46,044 nt of DNA from contig CANEZL010000036.1 of the NCBI GenBank assembly GCA_947444195.1, forward strand, positions 1-46,044, in the 5' to 3' direction. The DNA comes from Methylobacteriaceae bacterium (GTDB taxonomy: Bacteria; Pseudomonadota; Alphaproteobacteria; Rhizobiales; Beijerinckiaceae). This document shows positions 33,086 through 41,424 of this stretch, in pieces. Within the stretch, counting starts at the first letter, position 1; the number at the start of each line of letters is the position of its first letter. The position numbers and the translations under genes were made by a program. The notes beneath the pieces are model-generated. The model searched no databases, was not told where the DNA came from, and was given only the letters and a program-made list of their open reading frames with translations.

Positions 33086-33237
33086 CGCCAATCCAGTCCC
33101 GCCCGAGGGCTTACAGAAGCGCCCGCCTGCGCAGCATGCGCGGCTTGAGCGCGGGCGGCCTTCGTGGAACAGGAGGGCCCTCGCCCGCCGGGTGCCCGAT
33201 GCCCGGCACGGATCTCGCCAGAGCTCGCGGACCTCGC

Positions 33238-33867
33238 ATGCGCCGGACCCTGTCCCTCCTCGCCCTCGGCCTCCTGCTCGCCGGCCCCGCCGCGGCCCAG
33301 AACGCGGACGGCCCCACCACCGACCCGAGCCAGGTCCGCGCCGGGACCTACGTGCTCGACACGGCCCACGGCAAGATCACGTGGTCCCTGAACCATCTCG
33401 GCTACTCGACCTATTACGGCCAGATCACCGACGTGACCGGCCAAGCCACCCTCGACCCGAAGGCGCCGGCCAAGAGCCGCCTCAGCGTCACCGTGCGCAC
33501 CGACAGCGTCAGCGGCCTCCACCCGAAGCTCGACGCCCACCTGAAGACCCCCGACTTCTTCGACACCCAGAAGTACCCCACCGCGACCTTCACCGCGACG
33601 AGCGTGGAGCCGACGAGCCCGACCACCGCCCGCGTGGTCGGCGACCTGACCCTGAAGGGCGTCACCAAGCAGGTCGCCCTCGACGCGACCTTCAACCAGG
33701 CCGGCATCCACCCCGTCGACAAGACCTACACGGTGGGCTTCGACGGGCGCACGGTGATCAAGCGCTCGGATTTCGGCATCAACGCCTTCCTGCCCGTCCT
33801 CGGCGACGAGGTGACGCTCCGCCTCGAGGGCGAGTTCAAGGCGGCCCCCGAGGGCGGCGCCCGCTGA
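33238..33867 (+). CDS. YceI family periplasmic protein
   Basis: The 209-residue protein has a signal peptide ([21 protein letters not shown]) and a YceI-like beta-barrel: [27 protein letters not shown] near 38-63, [17 protein letters not shown] near 114-130 and the C-terminal [31 protein letters not shown]. YceI proteins bind isoprenoid-type lipids in the periplasm. The ATG at 33238 fits the signal peptide; others at 33199 and 33136 are less plausible. It sits on the opposite strand between ruvA and ruvC, separating that pair. Confidence 0.93.
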   Translation: MRRTLSLLALGLLLAGPAAAQNADGPTTDPSQVRAGTYVLDTAHGKITWSLNHLGYSTYYGQITDVTGQATLDPKAPAKSRLSVTVRTDSVSGLHPKLDAHLKTPDFFDTQKYPTATFTATSVEPTSPTTARVVGDLTLKGVTKQVALDATFNQAGIHPVDKTYTVGFDGRTVIKRSDFGINAFLPVLGDEVTLRLEGEFKAAPEGGAR

Positions 33868-33870
33868 CCC

Positions 33871-33976
33871 TCTAGAGCATGCTGCTTTTTCACGGAAACG
33901 GCAGCATGCTCTATCTCTTCGTGGTCGCACGATGATGTCGGAAAACCGGATTCCACTTTTCCGCATCGCGCTCTAT
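33871..33976. repeat. Type B palindromic repeat (copy 2, inverted)
   Basis: The block opens with TCTAGAGCATGCTGCTTTTT, whose AGCATGCTGC arms form a hairpin, and continues with TCGTGGTCGCACGATGATGT, GGAAAACCGGATTCCACTTT and GCATCGCGCTCTA. It is the reverse complement of 16551-16656 with only a few differences. The TAG stop of ruvC (positions 33973-33975) lies in its last bases. It fills the 105-bp gap between the convergent yceI and ruvC stops. Confidence 0.88.
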
Positions 33977-34539
33977 CCCTGGCGGGCGAGCGCTGCCGCG
34001 ATGCGCTCGGCCGCCCGGCTCGACACCCCTTGCGGCAGGTGGGTCTTGCGCAGGGCGTGACCGTCCCGGTGGTTGACGTGGGTGATCGCGATGGCCAGCG
34101 CGTCGGCCGCGTCGGCGATGCGGAACTCGGCCTTGGGCAGCAGGAAGCGCACCATCGCCTGGATCTGCCCCTTGTCCGCGTGGCCGGTGCCCGCGACCGT
34201 CTTCTTCACGAGGTTGGCCGCGTACTCGAACACCGGCATGCCGTGGAGCGCCGGCACCAGCAGGGCGACGGCGCGGGCATGGCCGAGCTTCAGCGTCGCC
34301 TGCGCGTCCTTGTTCACGAAGGTCTCCTCCACGGCGACCTCGTCCGGGCGGAAGCCCTGGACCACGCGGGTGATGCCCTCGTGCAGTTCGCGCAGGCGCA
34401 GCGCCAGCGGCAGGTCCCCGTCCGAGGTGACGACCCCGCAATCCACGTAGGCGAGCTTCGTCCCCGTCACCGTCACCGCCCCCCAGCCGGTGCGGCGCAG
34501 GCCCGGATCGATGCCGAGGACGCGGATGGGATCGCTCAT
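33973..34539 (-). CDS. ruvC: Crossover junction endodeoxyribonuclease RuvC
   Basis: RuvC resolves Holliday junctions by paired nicks. The 188-residue protein has the four acidic catalytic positions: Asp11 in [13 protein letters not shown], the Glu of [11 protein letters not shown], and the two Asp residues in [30 protein letters not shown] and the [13 protein letters not shown] segment are typical too. The ATG at 34539 begins [13 protein letters not shown]. The last codons end in a repeat that supplies the stop codon. ruvA lies downstream on the same strand beyond yceI; ruvB is not in the window. Confidence 0.96.
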   Translation of the reverse strand: MSDPIRVLGIDPGLRRTGWGAVTVTGTKLAYVDCGVVTSDGDLPLALRLRELHEGITRVVQGFRPDEVAVEETFVNKDAQATLKLGHARAVALLVPALHGMPVFEYAANLVKKTVAGTGHADKGQIQAMVRFLLPKAEFRIADAADALAIAITHVNHRDGHALRKTHLPQGVSSRAAERIAAALARQG

Positions 34540-34731
34540 GGGACTCGCCGGGTGCGGGGCTGACGGGCCGGGGGACCGGCATGCCTTGATCGGGCACATA
34601 TCGTGAACGCACGGTTTCGCCAACCGGCCCGCTTACGAGAGGTTGCAATCGTATCCGGATGCACGCCAGGATTCATATAAAATTAACCTTGCATTCCAAA
34701 TACTGATTTCCGCCTAGCCGGGAATTATACA

Positions 34732-36192
34732 ATGTTCCGCAAATCCTCGCCGAAGCCCGAAAACTTCAAGTTCGCCGCCCTCGATCGTGCACTGGCGACG
34801 ATCGAGTTCACGCTGGACGGGATCATTCTGGACGCGAACCGGAATTTCCTCTCCCTGGTCGGATACAGTCTCGAGGAGATCCGCGGCAAGCACCACCGCG
34901 TCTTCGTCGAGAAGGGATACGCGGACACGCCCGCCTATAAGGAATTCTGGGACACCTTGCGCCGCGGCGAGACGGTCTCGGATCAGTTCGCCCGCTTCGG
35001 CAAGACCGGGAACCGCATCTGGCTGGAGGCGAGCTACTGTCCGGTGCTCGATGGAGGCGGCAAGCCCGTCTCGGTGATGAAGTTCGCCGCCGACATCACG
35101 GTGCGGAAGAACGAGACCAGCCGCCTGATGACGATGATCGACGGCATGCCCGTCGCCGTCATGACGGCCGACCCGACGGACAATTTCCGGATCAACTACC
35201 TCAACAAGACCTCCGAGCGGACGCTCGGCTCCATCGAGCGCTACCTGCCGATCAAGGTCTCCGAGATGATGGGCTCGTCCATCGACGTGTTCCACAAGAA
35301 CCCCGCCCACCAGCGCGCGATGCTCGCGGATGCGAGCCGCCTGCCGCACCGGACCAAGATCAAGCTCGGGCCGGAGATCCTGGAACTCCAGGTCTCGGCC
35401 ATCAACGGGCCGGACGGGGGCTATGTCGGGCCGATGCTGACCTGGGCCCTCGTCACCGCGCAGGTGAACATGGCCTCCGAGGTGTCGCAGGTGGTCGAGG
35501 CCGTCTCCACCGCCGTGCAGGAGATGCAGGCCTCCGCCGAGGGCCTGAGCCGCTCCGCCGAGGATGCCAGCGCGCGCGCCGCCTCGGTGGCGGCGGGCTC
35601 CGAGCAGATGGCGGGCTCGATCCGCGAGATCTCGGGCCAGGTCACCCGCGTCACCGAGCGCACGCAGCAGATCGCCACCCAGGCCGCGACCACCGACGCC
35701 ACCGTGCGCCACCTCGCCGAGAACGCCCGCAAGGTCGACGCGGTGGTGACGATGATCAAGTCGATCGCCGACCAGACCAACCTGCTGGCGCTCAACGCCA
35801 CCATCGAGGCGGCCCGCGCCGGGGCTGCGGGCCGCGGCTTCGCGGTGGTGGCGGCCGAGGTGAAGGAACTGGCGAGCCAGACCGCCAAGGCCACCGACGA
35901 GATCACCCAGCAGGTCATGGCGATCCAGACCGCCACCGGCGAGGCGGTCGGCGCCATCGAGACGATCAGCGCGGCGGTGGCCGAGCTCTCGACCCTGACC
36001 CTCGCCATGGCGGGCGCCGTCGAGGAGCAGGCCGCCTCGACCCAGGAGATGTCCGGCAATATCGGCGGCGTCTCCCACGCGGCGAACGCCACCGGCGACC
36101 TCGCCGAGGCGGTCCGCACCGTGGCGGAGAAGCTGAGCGGGCATTCGGCGAGCCTCAGCGGCAGCGTCGAGCGCTTCCTCAAGGCCGGCTGA
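34732..36192 (+). CDS. Soluble PAS-type methyl-accepting chemotaxis protein
   Basis: The 486-residue receptor has no transmembrane helix, so it should be cytoplasmic. Residues about 12-122 form a PAS domain ([19 protein letters not shown] start, ending [12 protein letters not shown]). A second PAS-like domain spans about 130-235. The signalling domain (about 250-460) has heptad helices and the conserved hairpin tip [18 protein letters not shown] near 345-362, contacting CheA and CheW. There is no C-terminal CheR docking pentapeptide. It may bind a small ligand or haem; no haem-coordinating residue can be assigned. AT-rich DNA at 34660-34731 precedes the ATG. Confidence 0.94.
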   Translation: MFRKSSPKPENFKFAALDRALATIEFTLDGIILDANRNFLSLVGYSLEEIRGKHHRVFVEKGYADTPAYKEFWDTLRRGETVSDQFARFGKTGNRIWLEASYCPVLDGGGKPVSVMKFAADITVRKNETSRLMTMIDGMPVAVMTADPTDNFRINYLNKTSERTLGSIERYLPIKVSEMMGSSIDVFHKNPAHQRAMLADASRLPHRTKIKLGPEILELQVSAINGPDGGYVGPMLTWALVTAQVNMASEVSQVVEAVSTAVQEMQASAEGLSRSAEDASARAASVAAGSEQMAGSIREISGQVTRVTERTQQIATQAATTDATVRHLAENARKVDAVVTMIKSIADQTNLLALNATIEAARAGAAGRGFAVVAAEVKELASQTAKATDEITQQVMAIQTATGEAVGAIETISAAVAELSTLTLAMAGAVEEQAASTQEMSGNIGGVSHAANATGDLAEAVRTVAEKLSGHSASLSGSVERFLKAG

Positions 36193-36197
36193 GCCCC

Positions 36198-37862
36198 CTA
36201 CCCGTCCGGTCCCTCGCCTGCGCGGGCCCGCTCGCGCAGGACGAACTTCTGGATCTTGCCGGTGGCGGTCTTCGGCAGCGGGCCGAACAGGATGCTGCGC
36301 GGAAGCTTGAAGCGGGCGAGGCGGGCCCGGCAGAAGTCCAGGATCTCCGGGGCGCTCGCCGCCGCGCCGGGCTTCAGCTCGAGGAAGGCGCAGGGGGTCT
36401 CGCCCCAGGTCGGATCGGGCTTGGCCACCACGGCGGCGAGCATCACCGCCGGGTGCCGGGTCAGCACCTCCTCGATCTCCAGGCTGGAGATGTTCTCGCC
36501 CCCCGAGATGATGATGTCCTTGGCGCGGTCCTTGATCTCGACGGCCCCGTCGGGGTGCCAGACCGCGAGGTCCCCCGTGCGGTACCAGCCGTCCCCGAGG
36601 GCGGCCTGCGTCGCGGCCGAGTTCTTCAGGTAGCCCTTCATCACCGTGTTGCCGCGCAGCACGATCTCGCCGACATGGGCGCCGTCCCGCGGGACCGGCG
36701 CGCGGGTCTCGGGGTCGACCACCCGCACCGCCTCGAGGGTCGGCAGCGCCGCGCCCTGGCGGGCCATGCGGCCGTAGCGGGTCTCCGGGTCGAGTTCCGC
36801 CCAGTCGGGGCCGGGCAGGCACAGGGTCGCCGGACCGTAGCTCTCGGTGGCGCCGTAGAGATGGGTCACCCGGAAGCCCAGCGCCTCCATGTCGCGCAGG
36901 GTGGTGGAGGGGGGCGCCGCCCCGCCGGTGGCGCAGCGCACGGTCTGCGCGAAGGGGACGCGGACCTCCGGCGGCGCGTTGACGAGCATCGCGAGCACGA
37001 TGGGCGCCCCGCACAGATGCGTGACCCGGTGCTCGGCCACCAGCCGGAAGATCGCGGCGGGATCGACCTTGCGCAGGCAGACCTGCGTGCCCCCGGCCGC
37101 CACCACCGCCCAGGGGTAGGACCAGCCGTTGCAGTGGAACATCGGCAGCGTCCAGAGATAGACGCTGTCCTGCGCCAGCCCGAAGGCGAGGGCGTTGCCG
37201 AGGGCCTGCAGATAGGCGCCGCGATGGCTGTAGACCGCGCCCTTCGGATCCCCCGTGGTGCCCGAGGTGTAGAGCAGGCACAGGGACTGCCACTCGTCCG
37301 CCGGGCCGGGACAGGCGAAGTCGGGGTCGCCTGCCGCGATCAGGTCCTCGTAGGCGCGCGTGCCCGGGGGCAGGCCGATGGCGGCCCCCGCCGCGACCAC
37401 GCGGATCTCCGCACCGGTCCCGGCCAGGGCCTCGTGGGCGAGGGCTTCCGCCGCGAGCGCCGCATAATCGGCATCGACGACGAGGAGCCTGGCCCCGCCA
37501 TGGGCGAGGGAGGCGGCGAGCGTCGCCGCGTCGAGGCGGGTGTTGAGGGGGTTGAGCACCGCCCCGAGCATCGGCACGGCGAAATGCGCCTCGATCATCT
37601 CGGGCGTGTTGCCGGACAGGATCGCCACCGTGTCGAGGCGCCCGATCCCCCAGGCGGCCAGGGCGGCGGCGAGGCGGCGGCAGCGGGCGTGGAGCTCGGC
37701 ATAGGTGATGCGGCGCGCCCCGTCGACGACGGCCACGGCCCCGCCCTGGGCGGCCGCGGCGCGGGCGAGGAAGCTCACCGGGCTCAGCGGCACGTGGTTG
37801 GCCGGGCCCGGTTCCAGTCCCGTCTCGAACGGATGAGGCCCGACCGCGCTGGAACCCGTCAT
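36198..37862 (-). CDS. Acyl-CoA synthetase (AMP-forming)
   Basis: The 554-residue enzyme activates a carboxylic acid to its acyl-CoA via acyl-AMP. The P-loop LLYTSGTTGDPKG lies near 195-207, the YGATES motif near 318-324, YRTGD near 428, and KDRAKDIIISGGENISSLEIEE near 446-467. The catalytic Lys is in PKTATGKIQKFVLRE at the end. It resembles the medium-chain or aromatic fatty-acid ligase group; the substrate is unknown. The ATG at 37862 (MTGSSAVGPHPFETGL) begins the typical N-terminus. It is divergent from the phasin gene, with a 345-bp promoter region. Confidence 0.92.
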   Translation of the reverse strand: MTGSSAVGPHPFETGLEPGPANHVPLSPVSFLARAAAAQGGAVAVVDGARRITYAELHARCRRLAAALAAWGIGRLDTVAILSGNTPEMIEAHFAVPMLGAVLNPLNTRLDAATLAASLAHGGARLLVVDADYAALAAEALAHEALAGTGAEIRVVAAGAAIGLPPGTRAYEDLIAAGDPDFACPGPADEWQSLCLLYTSGTTGDPKGAVYSHRGAYLQALGNALAFGLAQDSVYLWTLPMFHCNGWSYPWAVVAAGGTQVCLRKVDPAAIFRLVAEHRVTHLCGAPIVLAMLVNAPPEVRVPFAQTVRCATGGAAPPSTTLRDMEALGFRVTHLYGATESYGPATLCLPGPDWAELDPETRYGRMARQGAALPTLEAVRVVDPETRAPVPRDGAHVGEIVLRGNTVMKGYLKNSAATQAALGDGWYRTGDLAVWHPDGAVEIKDRAKDIIISGGENISSLEIEEVLTRHPAVMLAAVVAKPDPTWGETPCAFLELKPGAAASAPEILDFCRARLARFKLPRSILFGPLPKTATGKIQKFVLRERARAGEGPDG

Positions 37863-38207
37863 CGAACCGTCCCGCCCGCGGCCCCGCATCCGGCCGCGAT
37901 GGTTTTCGCCGCGTAGCCCCCTGTCAAGACGGGGCGGAGCCGCGGGCGGGTGCCGGACCGGCCCCGCCGGGGCGTGGATTGCTGCGCAGCATTTTTCTTG
38001 CTGCATCGCACAATACGGCGCGATCCCCGCCGAAACAGGCCGCGGCCGCAGGGGCTTGCCCGCCCGCACCGGCCCGGGTCCGCGGCGAGCCCGGCGGCGC
38101 CGGCCATCCGGAATCGCCGCGGATCGGACAACGCTTGCGTGATCGCGCTGCACCAGCGAGAAGGGGCGGGAGGGCCGCGCGCTGCGGCAACGGGACACGA
38201 AGCAGAG
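37863..38207. other. Divergent promoter region, acyl-CoA synthetase / phasin
   Basis: This 345-bp gap has no convincing gene. It holds the TTGCTGC repeats and a short AT-rich patch near 37990-38015. The start codon of the phasin gene is preceded by AGCAGAG, a weak ribosome-binding site. Confidence 0.5.
37979..38013 (+). promoter_or_regulatory. Repeated TTGCTGC motif before the phasin gene
   Basis: Two units, TTGCTGCGCAGCA and TTGCTGCATCGCA, start at 37979 and 37998 and are 19 bp apart, about two helical turns. The first contains the palindrome GCTGCGCAGC; the second extends to GCACAA. They lie about 200 bp upstream of the phasin start, flanking a T-rich run. This is the kind of site bound by PhaR-like regulators at phasin promoters, but that is inference. 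Confidence 0.5.
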
Positions 38208-38663
38208 ATGACGACAGAGGGCCGCCGGCTCGCCGAGGACGGCATCACCCGGGCACGGACCGCCTACGAGCGCTACGCCGAGGCGGGGGAGATCGCCCTC
38301 AACGCCTTCGAGACCGCGACGGGCCGCGTGGTGGCCGGCATGCGCACCCTGTCCGGCACCGCGCAGGGGGACGGCCCGGCCGGCGGCGCCCCGGCCAACC
38401 CCTACGAGGCGGCGGCGGCCCGCAACTGGGCGGCCCTGCGCAAGGTGGCCGGATGCGTCCTCGTGGCCTCCGACACCAACATGCGCGCCGGCTTCGACTT
38501 CGCCGAGCGCCTCGTCCAGGCCAGGGACGCCCAGGAGGCCCTGAGCCTGCAGAAGGCCTACCTGCGCGCGCAGGCCGAGCGCTTCGCGAGCCAGATGCTC
38601 GACCTCCAGCGCACGGCCACCGAGGTGACCCGCGACCTCGCCCAGACCCCGGACAAGCCGTGA
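38208..38663 (+). CDS. Phasin family protein
   Basis: The 151-residue, wholly helical protein has the phasin pattern: amphipathic helices with many Ala, Glu and Arg residues (TRARTAYERYAEAGEIALNAFETATG, then ANMRAGFDFAERLVQARDAQEALSLQKAYLRAQAERFASQ). Phasins coat polyhydroxyalkanoate granules and control their size. There is no PHA synthase gene in the window. The start at 38208 is chosen because it begins the helix pattern; the frame upstream is not protein-like. Its stop overlaps the hydrolase start as GTGA, so translation is coupled. Confidence 0.85.
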   Translation: MTTEGRRLAEDGITRARTAYERYAEAGEIALNAFETATGRVVAGMRTLSGTAQGDGPAGGAPANPYEAAAARNWAALRKVAGCVLVASDTNMRAGFDFAERLVQARDAQEALSLQKAYLRAQAERFASQMLDLQRTATEVTRDLAQTPDKP

Positions 38664-39580
38664 CCCGCACCGGGCGCAGCCCGGCCCGGCGCAGGGACGC
38701 GACGGCCGACATCCCCTTCCGCGCGGGCCGCACCCAGGGCTACGCGCGCGGGCGCTTCCACACCCTCGCCTACGTGGAGTGGGGGGAGCCCGACAATCCG
38801 CACGTGGTGCTCTGCCTGCACGGCCTGAGCCGGCAGGGGCGCGACTTCGACATGCTGGCCCAGGCCCTGGTGGGCCTCGGCTACCGGGTGGTCTGCCCCG
38901 ACCTGCCGGGGCGCGGGCGCAGCGGCTGGCTCACGGACCCCGAACTCTACGGCCTTCCCCAGTACGCGAGCGACATGGCGGCGCTGATCGCGCATCTGCG
39001 CGTGGAGGGCATCGACTGGGTCGGCACCTCCCTCGGCGGCCTGGTCGGCATGGTGCTCGCGGGCGCCGAGGCGACGCCGATCCGCCGCCTCGTCATCAAC
39101 GATATCGGGCCGTTCCTGCCCTGGGCCGCCCTGCGGGCGATCGGGACGCGGCTGCGCGAGGCCCCGCGCTTCCACCACAGCCTCGCCACCGCCGAGGCGC
39201 GCCTGCGCATCGCGCTCGCGGAGTTCGGCACGCTCACCGACGCGCAGTGGCGCCAGCTCACCGAGCACAGCTTCTATCCCGAGCCCAACGGCGGCTGGCG
39301 CCCGCACTACGACCCCGCCATCGGCGTCGCCTTCGCCCCCGGCCGGGTCTACAACCTCAGCATGTGGCGCGACTGGGAGGCGGTGCGCTGCCCGGTTCTG
39401 CTCCTGCGCGGGGCGGACTCCGATCTGCTGCGCGCCGACACCGCCCGGCAGATGACCGAGCAGGGCCCCCGCGCCAAGCTCGTGGAGATCCCCGGCTGCG
39501 GCCACGCCCCGGCCCTCCTCGACGCCGACCAGATCGGCATCGTCACCGACTGGCTCGGGCCCGCGCCGGGGGACGGCTGA
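38660..39580 (+). CDS. Alpha/beta hydrolase
   Basis: The 306-residue protein has the alpha/beta-hydrolase triad: nucleophile Ser124 in GTSLGG, acidic residue in LRGADSDLL, and His in PGCGHAPAL. The oxyanion segment is LCLHGLSRQGRDFDMLAQALVG. It resembles the general esterase or epoxide-hydrolase-like class; it lacks the lipase-box context of secreted PHA depolymerases. The start is GTG at 38660, overlapping the phasin stop, so the two are co-translated. A role in PHA or acyl-chain turnover is possible but unproven. The TGA stop (39578-39580) lies at the first bases of a repeat. Confidence 0.88.
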   Translation: MTRTGRSPARRRDATADIPFRAGRTQGYARGRFHTLAYVEWGEPDNPHVVLCLHGLSRQGRDFDMLAQALVGLGYRVVCPDLPGRGRSGWLTDPELYGLPQYASDMAALIAHLRVEGIDWVGTSLGGLVGMVLAGAEATPIRRLVINDIGPFLPWAALRAIGTRLREAPRFHHSLATAEARLRIALAEFGTLTDAQWRQLTEHSFYPEPNGGWRPHYDPAIGVAFAPGRVYNLSMWRDWEAVRCPVLLLRGADSDLLRADTARQMTEQGPRAKLVEIPGCGHAPALLDADQIGIVTDWLGPAPGDG

Positions 39581-39690
39581 TACGACCCCCACTCGATCGA
39601 AGCGGGGGTCGTATCGACCGAGCCCGCGCGGCGCGTGAGCGAAGCCCGGATCCGCCATCCCGAAGGGATCCATCAGATCTGGTATGAGGA
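39578..39690. repeat. Type C repeat, copy 1
   Basis: The repeat runs TGATACGACCCCCACTCGAT, hairpin, GGGGGTCGTATCGACCGAGC, then AGCGAAGCCCGGATCCGCC and AAGGGATCCATCAGATCTGG. It starts with the TGA stop of the hydrolase gene. An inverted copy is at 40306-40419, so the two flank the holin-like gene. The first 40 bases can form a strong hairpin and probably end transcription. Confidence 0.9.
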
Positions 39691-39691
39691 C

Positions 39692-40105
39692 TCAGCGGGC
39701 CGGGTGGCCGTCGCCGTCCGGGGTCAGCGCTTCCGCCGCGAGCCGGGCCTGACGGAGGCTGCGCCAGGGCTCCAGATTCGACAGGGCCATCCGGCGCGCG
39801 CCCATCAGGCCGAGGACGAGGGCGGCGGCGAGGAAGGGGCTCGCCACGAGGGCGGCGGCCACGGCCTCCGAGCCGATCAGCGCCGCCAGGAGCTTCACGG
39901 CCGCGTCGAGGAAGACGAAGAAGGCGCAGATCAGCACCACCACGAGGCCGAGGCCGAGGGCGGCGAGCCCGATCAGCGCGCGCAGGTTGCCGTCGATCTC
40001 CACCTGCGCGAGCCGCAGCGTCCGGCTCGTGAGGACCGCGCCCTCGCGCAGGGCCGCCGTCACCAGGGCGATCATGGACTCGGTCTCGCGCGCCTGCCTC
40101 GCCAA
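39692..40105 (-). CDS. Phage-holin-family (DUF1469-like) membrane protein
   Basis: The 137-residue protein has an N-terminal amphipathic helix (LARQARETESMIALVTAALREGAVLTSRTLRLAQVEIDGNLRAL) and two membrane helices (IGLAALGLGLVVVLICAFFVFL and EAVAAALVASPFLAAALVLGLMG). It is like the DUF1469/'phage holin family' set that is in fact chromosomal and of unknown function. The likely start is TTG at 40105, with GGGAAGAG a few bases before it; an ATG at 40219 in frame would include a repeat-derived leader. It is flanked by inverted type C repeats. Confidence 0.75.
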   Translation of the reverse strand: MARQARETESMIALVTAALREGAVLTSRTLRLAQVEIDGNLRALIGLAALGLGLVVVLICAFFVFLDAAVKLLAALIGSEAVAAALVASPFLAAALVLGLMGARRMALSNLEPWRSLRQARLAAEALTPDGDGHPAR

Positions 40106-40189
40106 GGATCTCTTCCCTGCGACACCGGGACCGGGGCGTCGCGAACCTGCCGCCTCAACGACAGGGAGGGCCGGGCGTTCCGGCCCGGA

Positions 40190-40222
40190 GCCGTGCCCGA
40201 TCGCCTCGTGATCGGGCACGGC
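40190..40222. repeat. Perfect hairpin element
   Basis: The arms GCCGTGCCCGATC (40190-40202) and GATCGGGCACGGC (40210-40222) form a 13-bp perfect stem with a 7-base loop. Relatives appear at about 16520-16555 and 41262-41298. It lies between the holin-like gene start and the second type C repeat. Confidence 0.8.
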
Positions 40223-40305
40223 TTCAAGTCAATGACCGCGATTGGCCGACGGGAGACGGTCCGCCTGCAGCGCGGCGGAGCGGGCGATCGGACGCGCGCC
40301 GCGCA

Positions 40306-40419
40306 GGTCTGATACCAGATCCGATCGATCCCTTCGGGATGGCGGATCCGGGCTTCGCTCATGGGCCGCGCGGGCTCGGTCGATACGATCCCCGCTTCGA
40401 TCAAGCGGGGATCGTATCA
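40306..40419. repeat. Type C repeat, copy 2 (inverted)
   Basis: Its reverse complement runs TGATACGATCCCCGCTTGAT, GGGGATCGTATCGACCGAGC and AGCGAAGCCCGGATCCGCC, matching copy 1 closely. Its edge supplies the TGA stop of the zinc-metallopeptidase gene (40417-40419, minus strand). Together with copy 1 it frames the holin-like gene. Confidence 0.9.
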
Positions 40420-41103
40420 GAACGGAAGGAGGCGCCGGAAGCGGGCGATGTTCACGAGCGACACGAGGGACGAGGCCACGTAGGTGAGGGCCGCGGCGCG
40501 CAGGACGGTGCGGGCGCCGAGCATATCGCGGGCGTCGAGGAAGCGGCCCGTTTCCAGGATGGGCAGGGCCCGGCGAAAGCTCGCGTCGAGCTCGACGGGC
40601 AGGGTCAGGAGGTGGAACACGAGGCGAACACCGAGGAGCGCGATGCCGATGCCCACCTGCAGGGCGAGCAGGACAGGCGACTTGACAACGGCGAGGATCA
40701 AGGGCGCCGTCATCATCACCGCGGCCGCGCCGAACTCGAAGCCCTGCACGACCGGGGCGAACCTCACCCGCGCCGCGAGGAGCCGGTCCCCCGCCGCGTG
40801 CTGGAGCGCGTGGGAGACCTCGTGCGCCGCGACCGCGACCGCCGTGACCGAGCGGCCGTCATGGTTCTCCGGCGACAGGCGCACGACGTTCGCGACCGGG
40901 TCGTAGTGGTCGGCGGGCGCGATCTCGACGGGAACGTGCTCGAGCCCTGCCAGGTCGAGCAGATGGCGGGCGAGCTCGCCTCCGGTCCCGGGCAGGTCCG
41001 GCCGTTCGGCGGCGTGTTGCTGCATCGCCCGGCGCACCCACCACTGAGGGCCGAACACGAGGCCGAACAGGAGGACGGCGCCGAGCGCTAGGAGGACGGG
41101 CAT
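40417..41103 (-). CDS. YugP-type zinc metallopeptidase
   Basis: The 228-residue membrane protein has an N-terminal helix (ALGAVLLFGLVFGPQWW), the HEVSH zinc site at 94-98 (VAAHEVSHALQH), and three further hydrophobic segments in the C-terminal half. The pattern fits the Zn_protease_2/YugP family of membrane metallopeptidases with unknown substrates. The ATG at 41103 begins the first helix; no strong ribosome-binding site is evident. Its stop lies at the edge of a type C repeat. Confidence 0.9.
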   Translation of the reverse strand: MPVLLALGAVLLFGLVFGPQWWVRRAMQQHAAERPDLPGTGGELARHLLDLAGLEHVPVEIAPADHYDPVANVVRLSPENHDGRSVTAVAVAAHEVSHALQHAAGDRLLAARVRFAPVVQGFEFGAAAVMMTAPLILAVVKSPVLLALQVGIGIALLGVRLVFHLLTLPVELDASFRRALPILETGRFLDARDMLGARTVLRAAALTYVASSLVSLVNIARFRRLLPF

Positions 41104-41424
41104 GCCGGGTATGTAGGCGCGCGGCCGAGCCGGTGAAAGCGCGGCGCTCGACGCCGCCGCCAGTGGCTTTTCCCTGAGCCAGGGAGTCCCTGAGCCAGGG
41201 AGAAGGCCGCATTTGCGGATGGCGGGCGGCCGAGGCGTTCGCGATGGCGATCGGAGCGGGCTTGAGCCGTTCCCGATCGCGCTGCAATCGTCCACGGCTC
41301 CAAGGTATTGTTCTTGCGCGCTCTCTCACGCCGAACCGGCGTCCACTTCGGCGGAGAGCGCTCTAGCATCGTGACCCGGGCAAGATGCGGGCCCGGCATC
41401 GGGCGGTGACTGGTTCAGGCTGGA
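41104..41424. repeat. Gap with composite repeat (type B relative)
   Basis: About 41255-41376 is the inverted relative of 16451-16556: ACGATGCTAGAGCGCTCTCC, GCCGAAGTGGACGCCGGTTC and GGAGCCGTGGACGATTGCAG (read on the minus strand). A 14-bp direct repeat, TGAGCCAGGGAGT/TGAGCCAGGGAGA, lies at 41176-41202. No gene is seen. It separates the metallopeptidase and the Lrp regulator, both minus strand. Confidence 0.75.

Noticed and set aside
39692..40105. Prophage holin
   Set aside because: No lysin, structural or integrase gene is present; the family is chromosomal and its name is historical.
39635..40312. Plus-strand frame beginning in the type C repeat
   Set aside because: It starts within repeat DNA and runs antisense to the membrane protein gene; the similarity to the 40404 frame only reflects the repeat.
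41176..41202. CRISPR-like direct repeats
   Set aside because: Only two 14-bp units with no regular spacing; no array elsewhere in the window.
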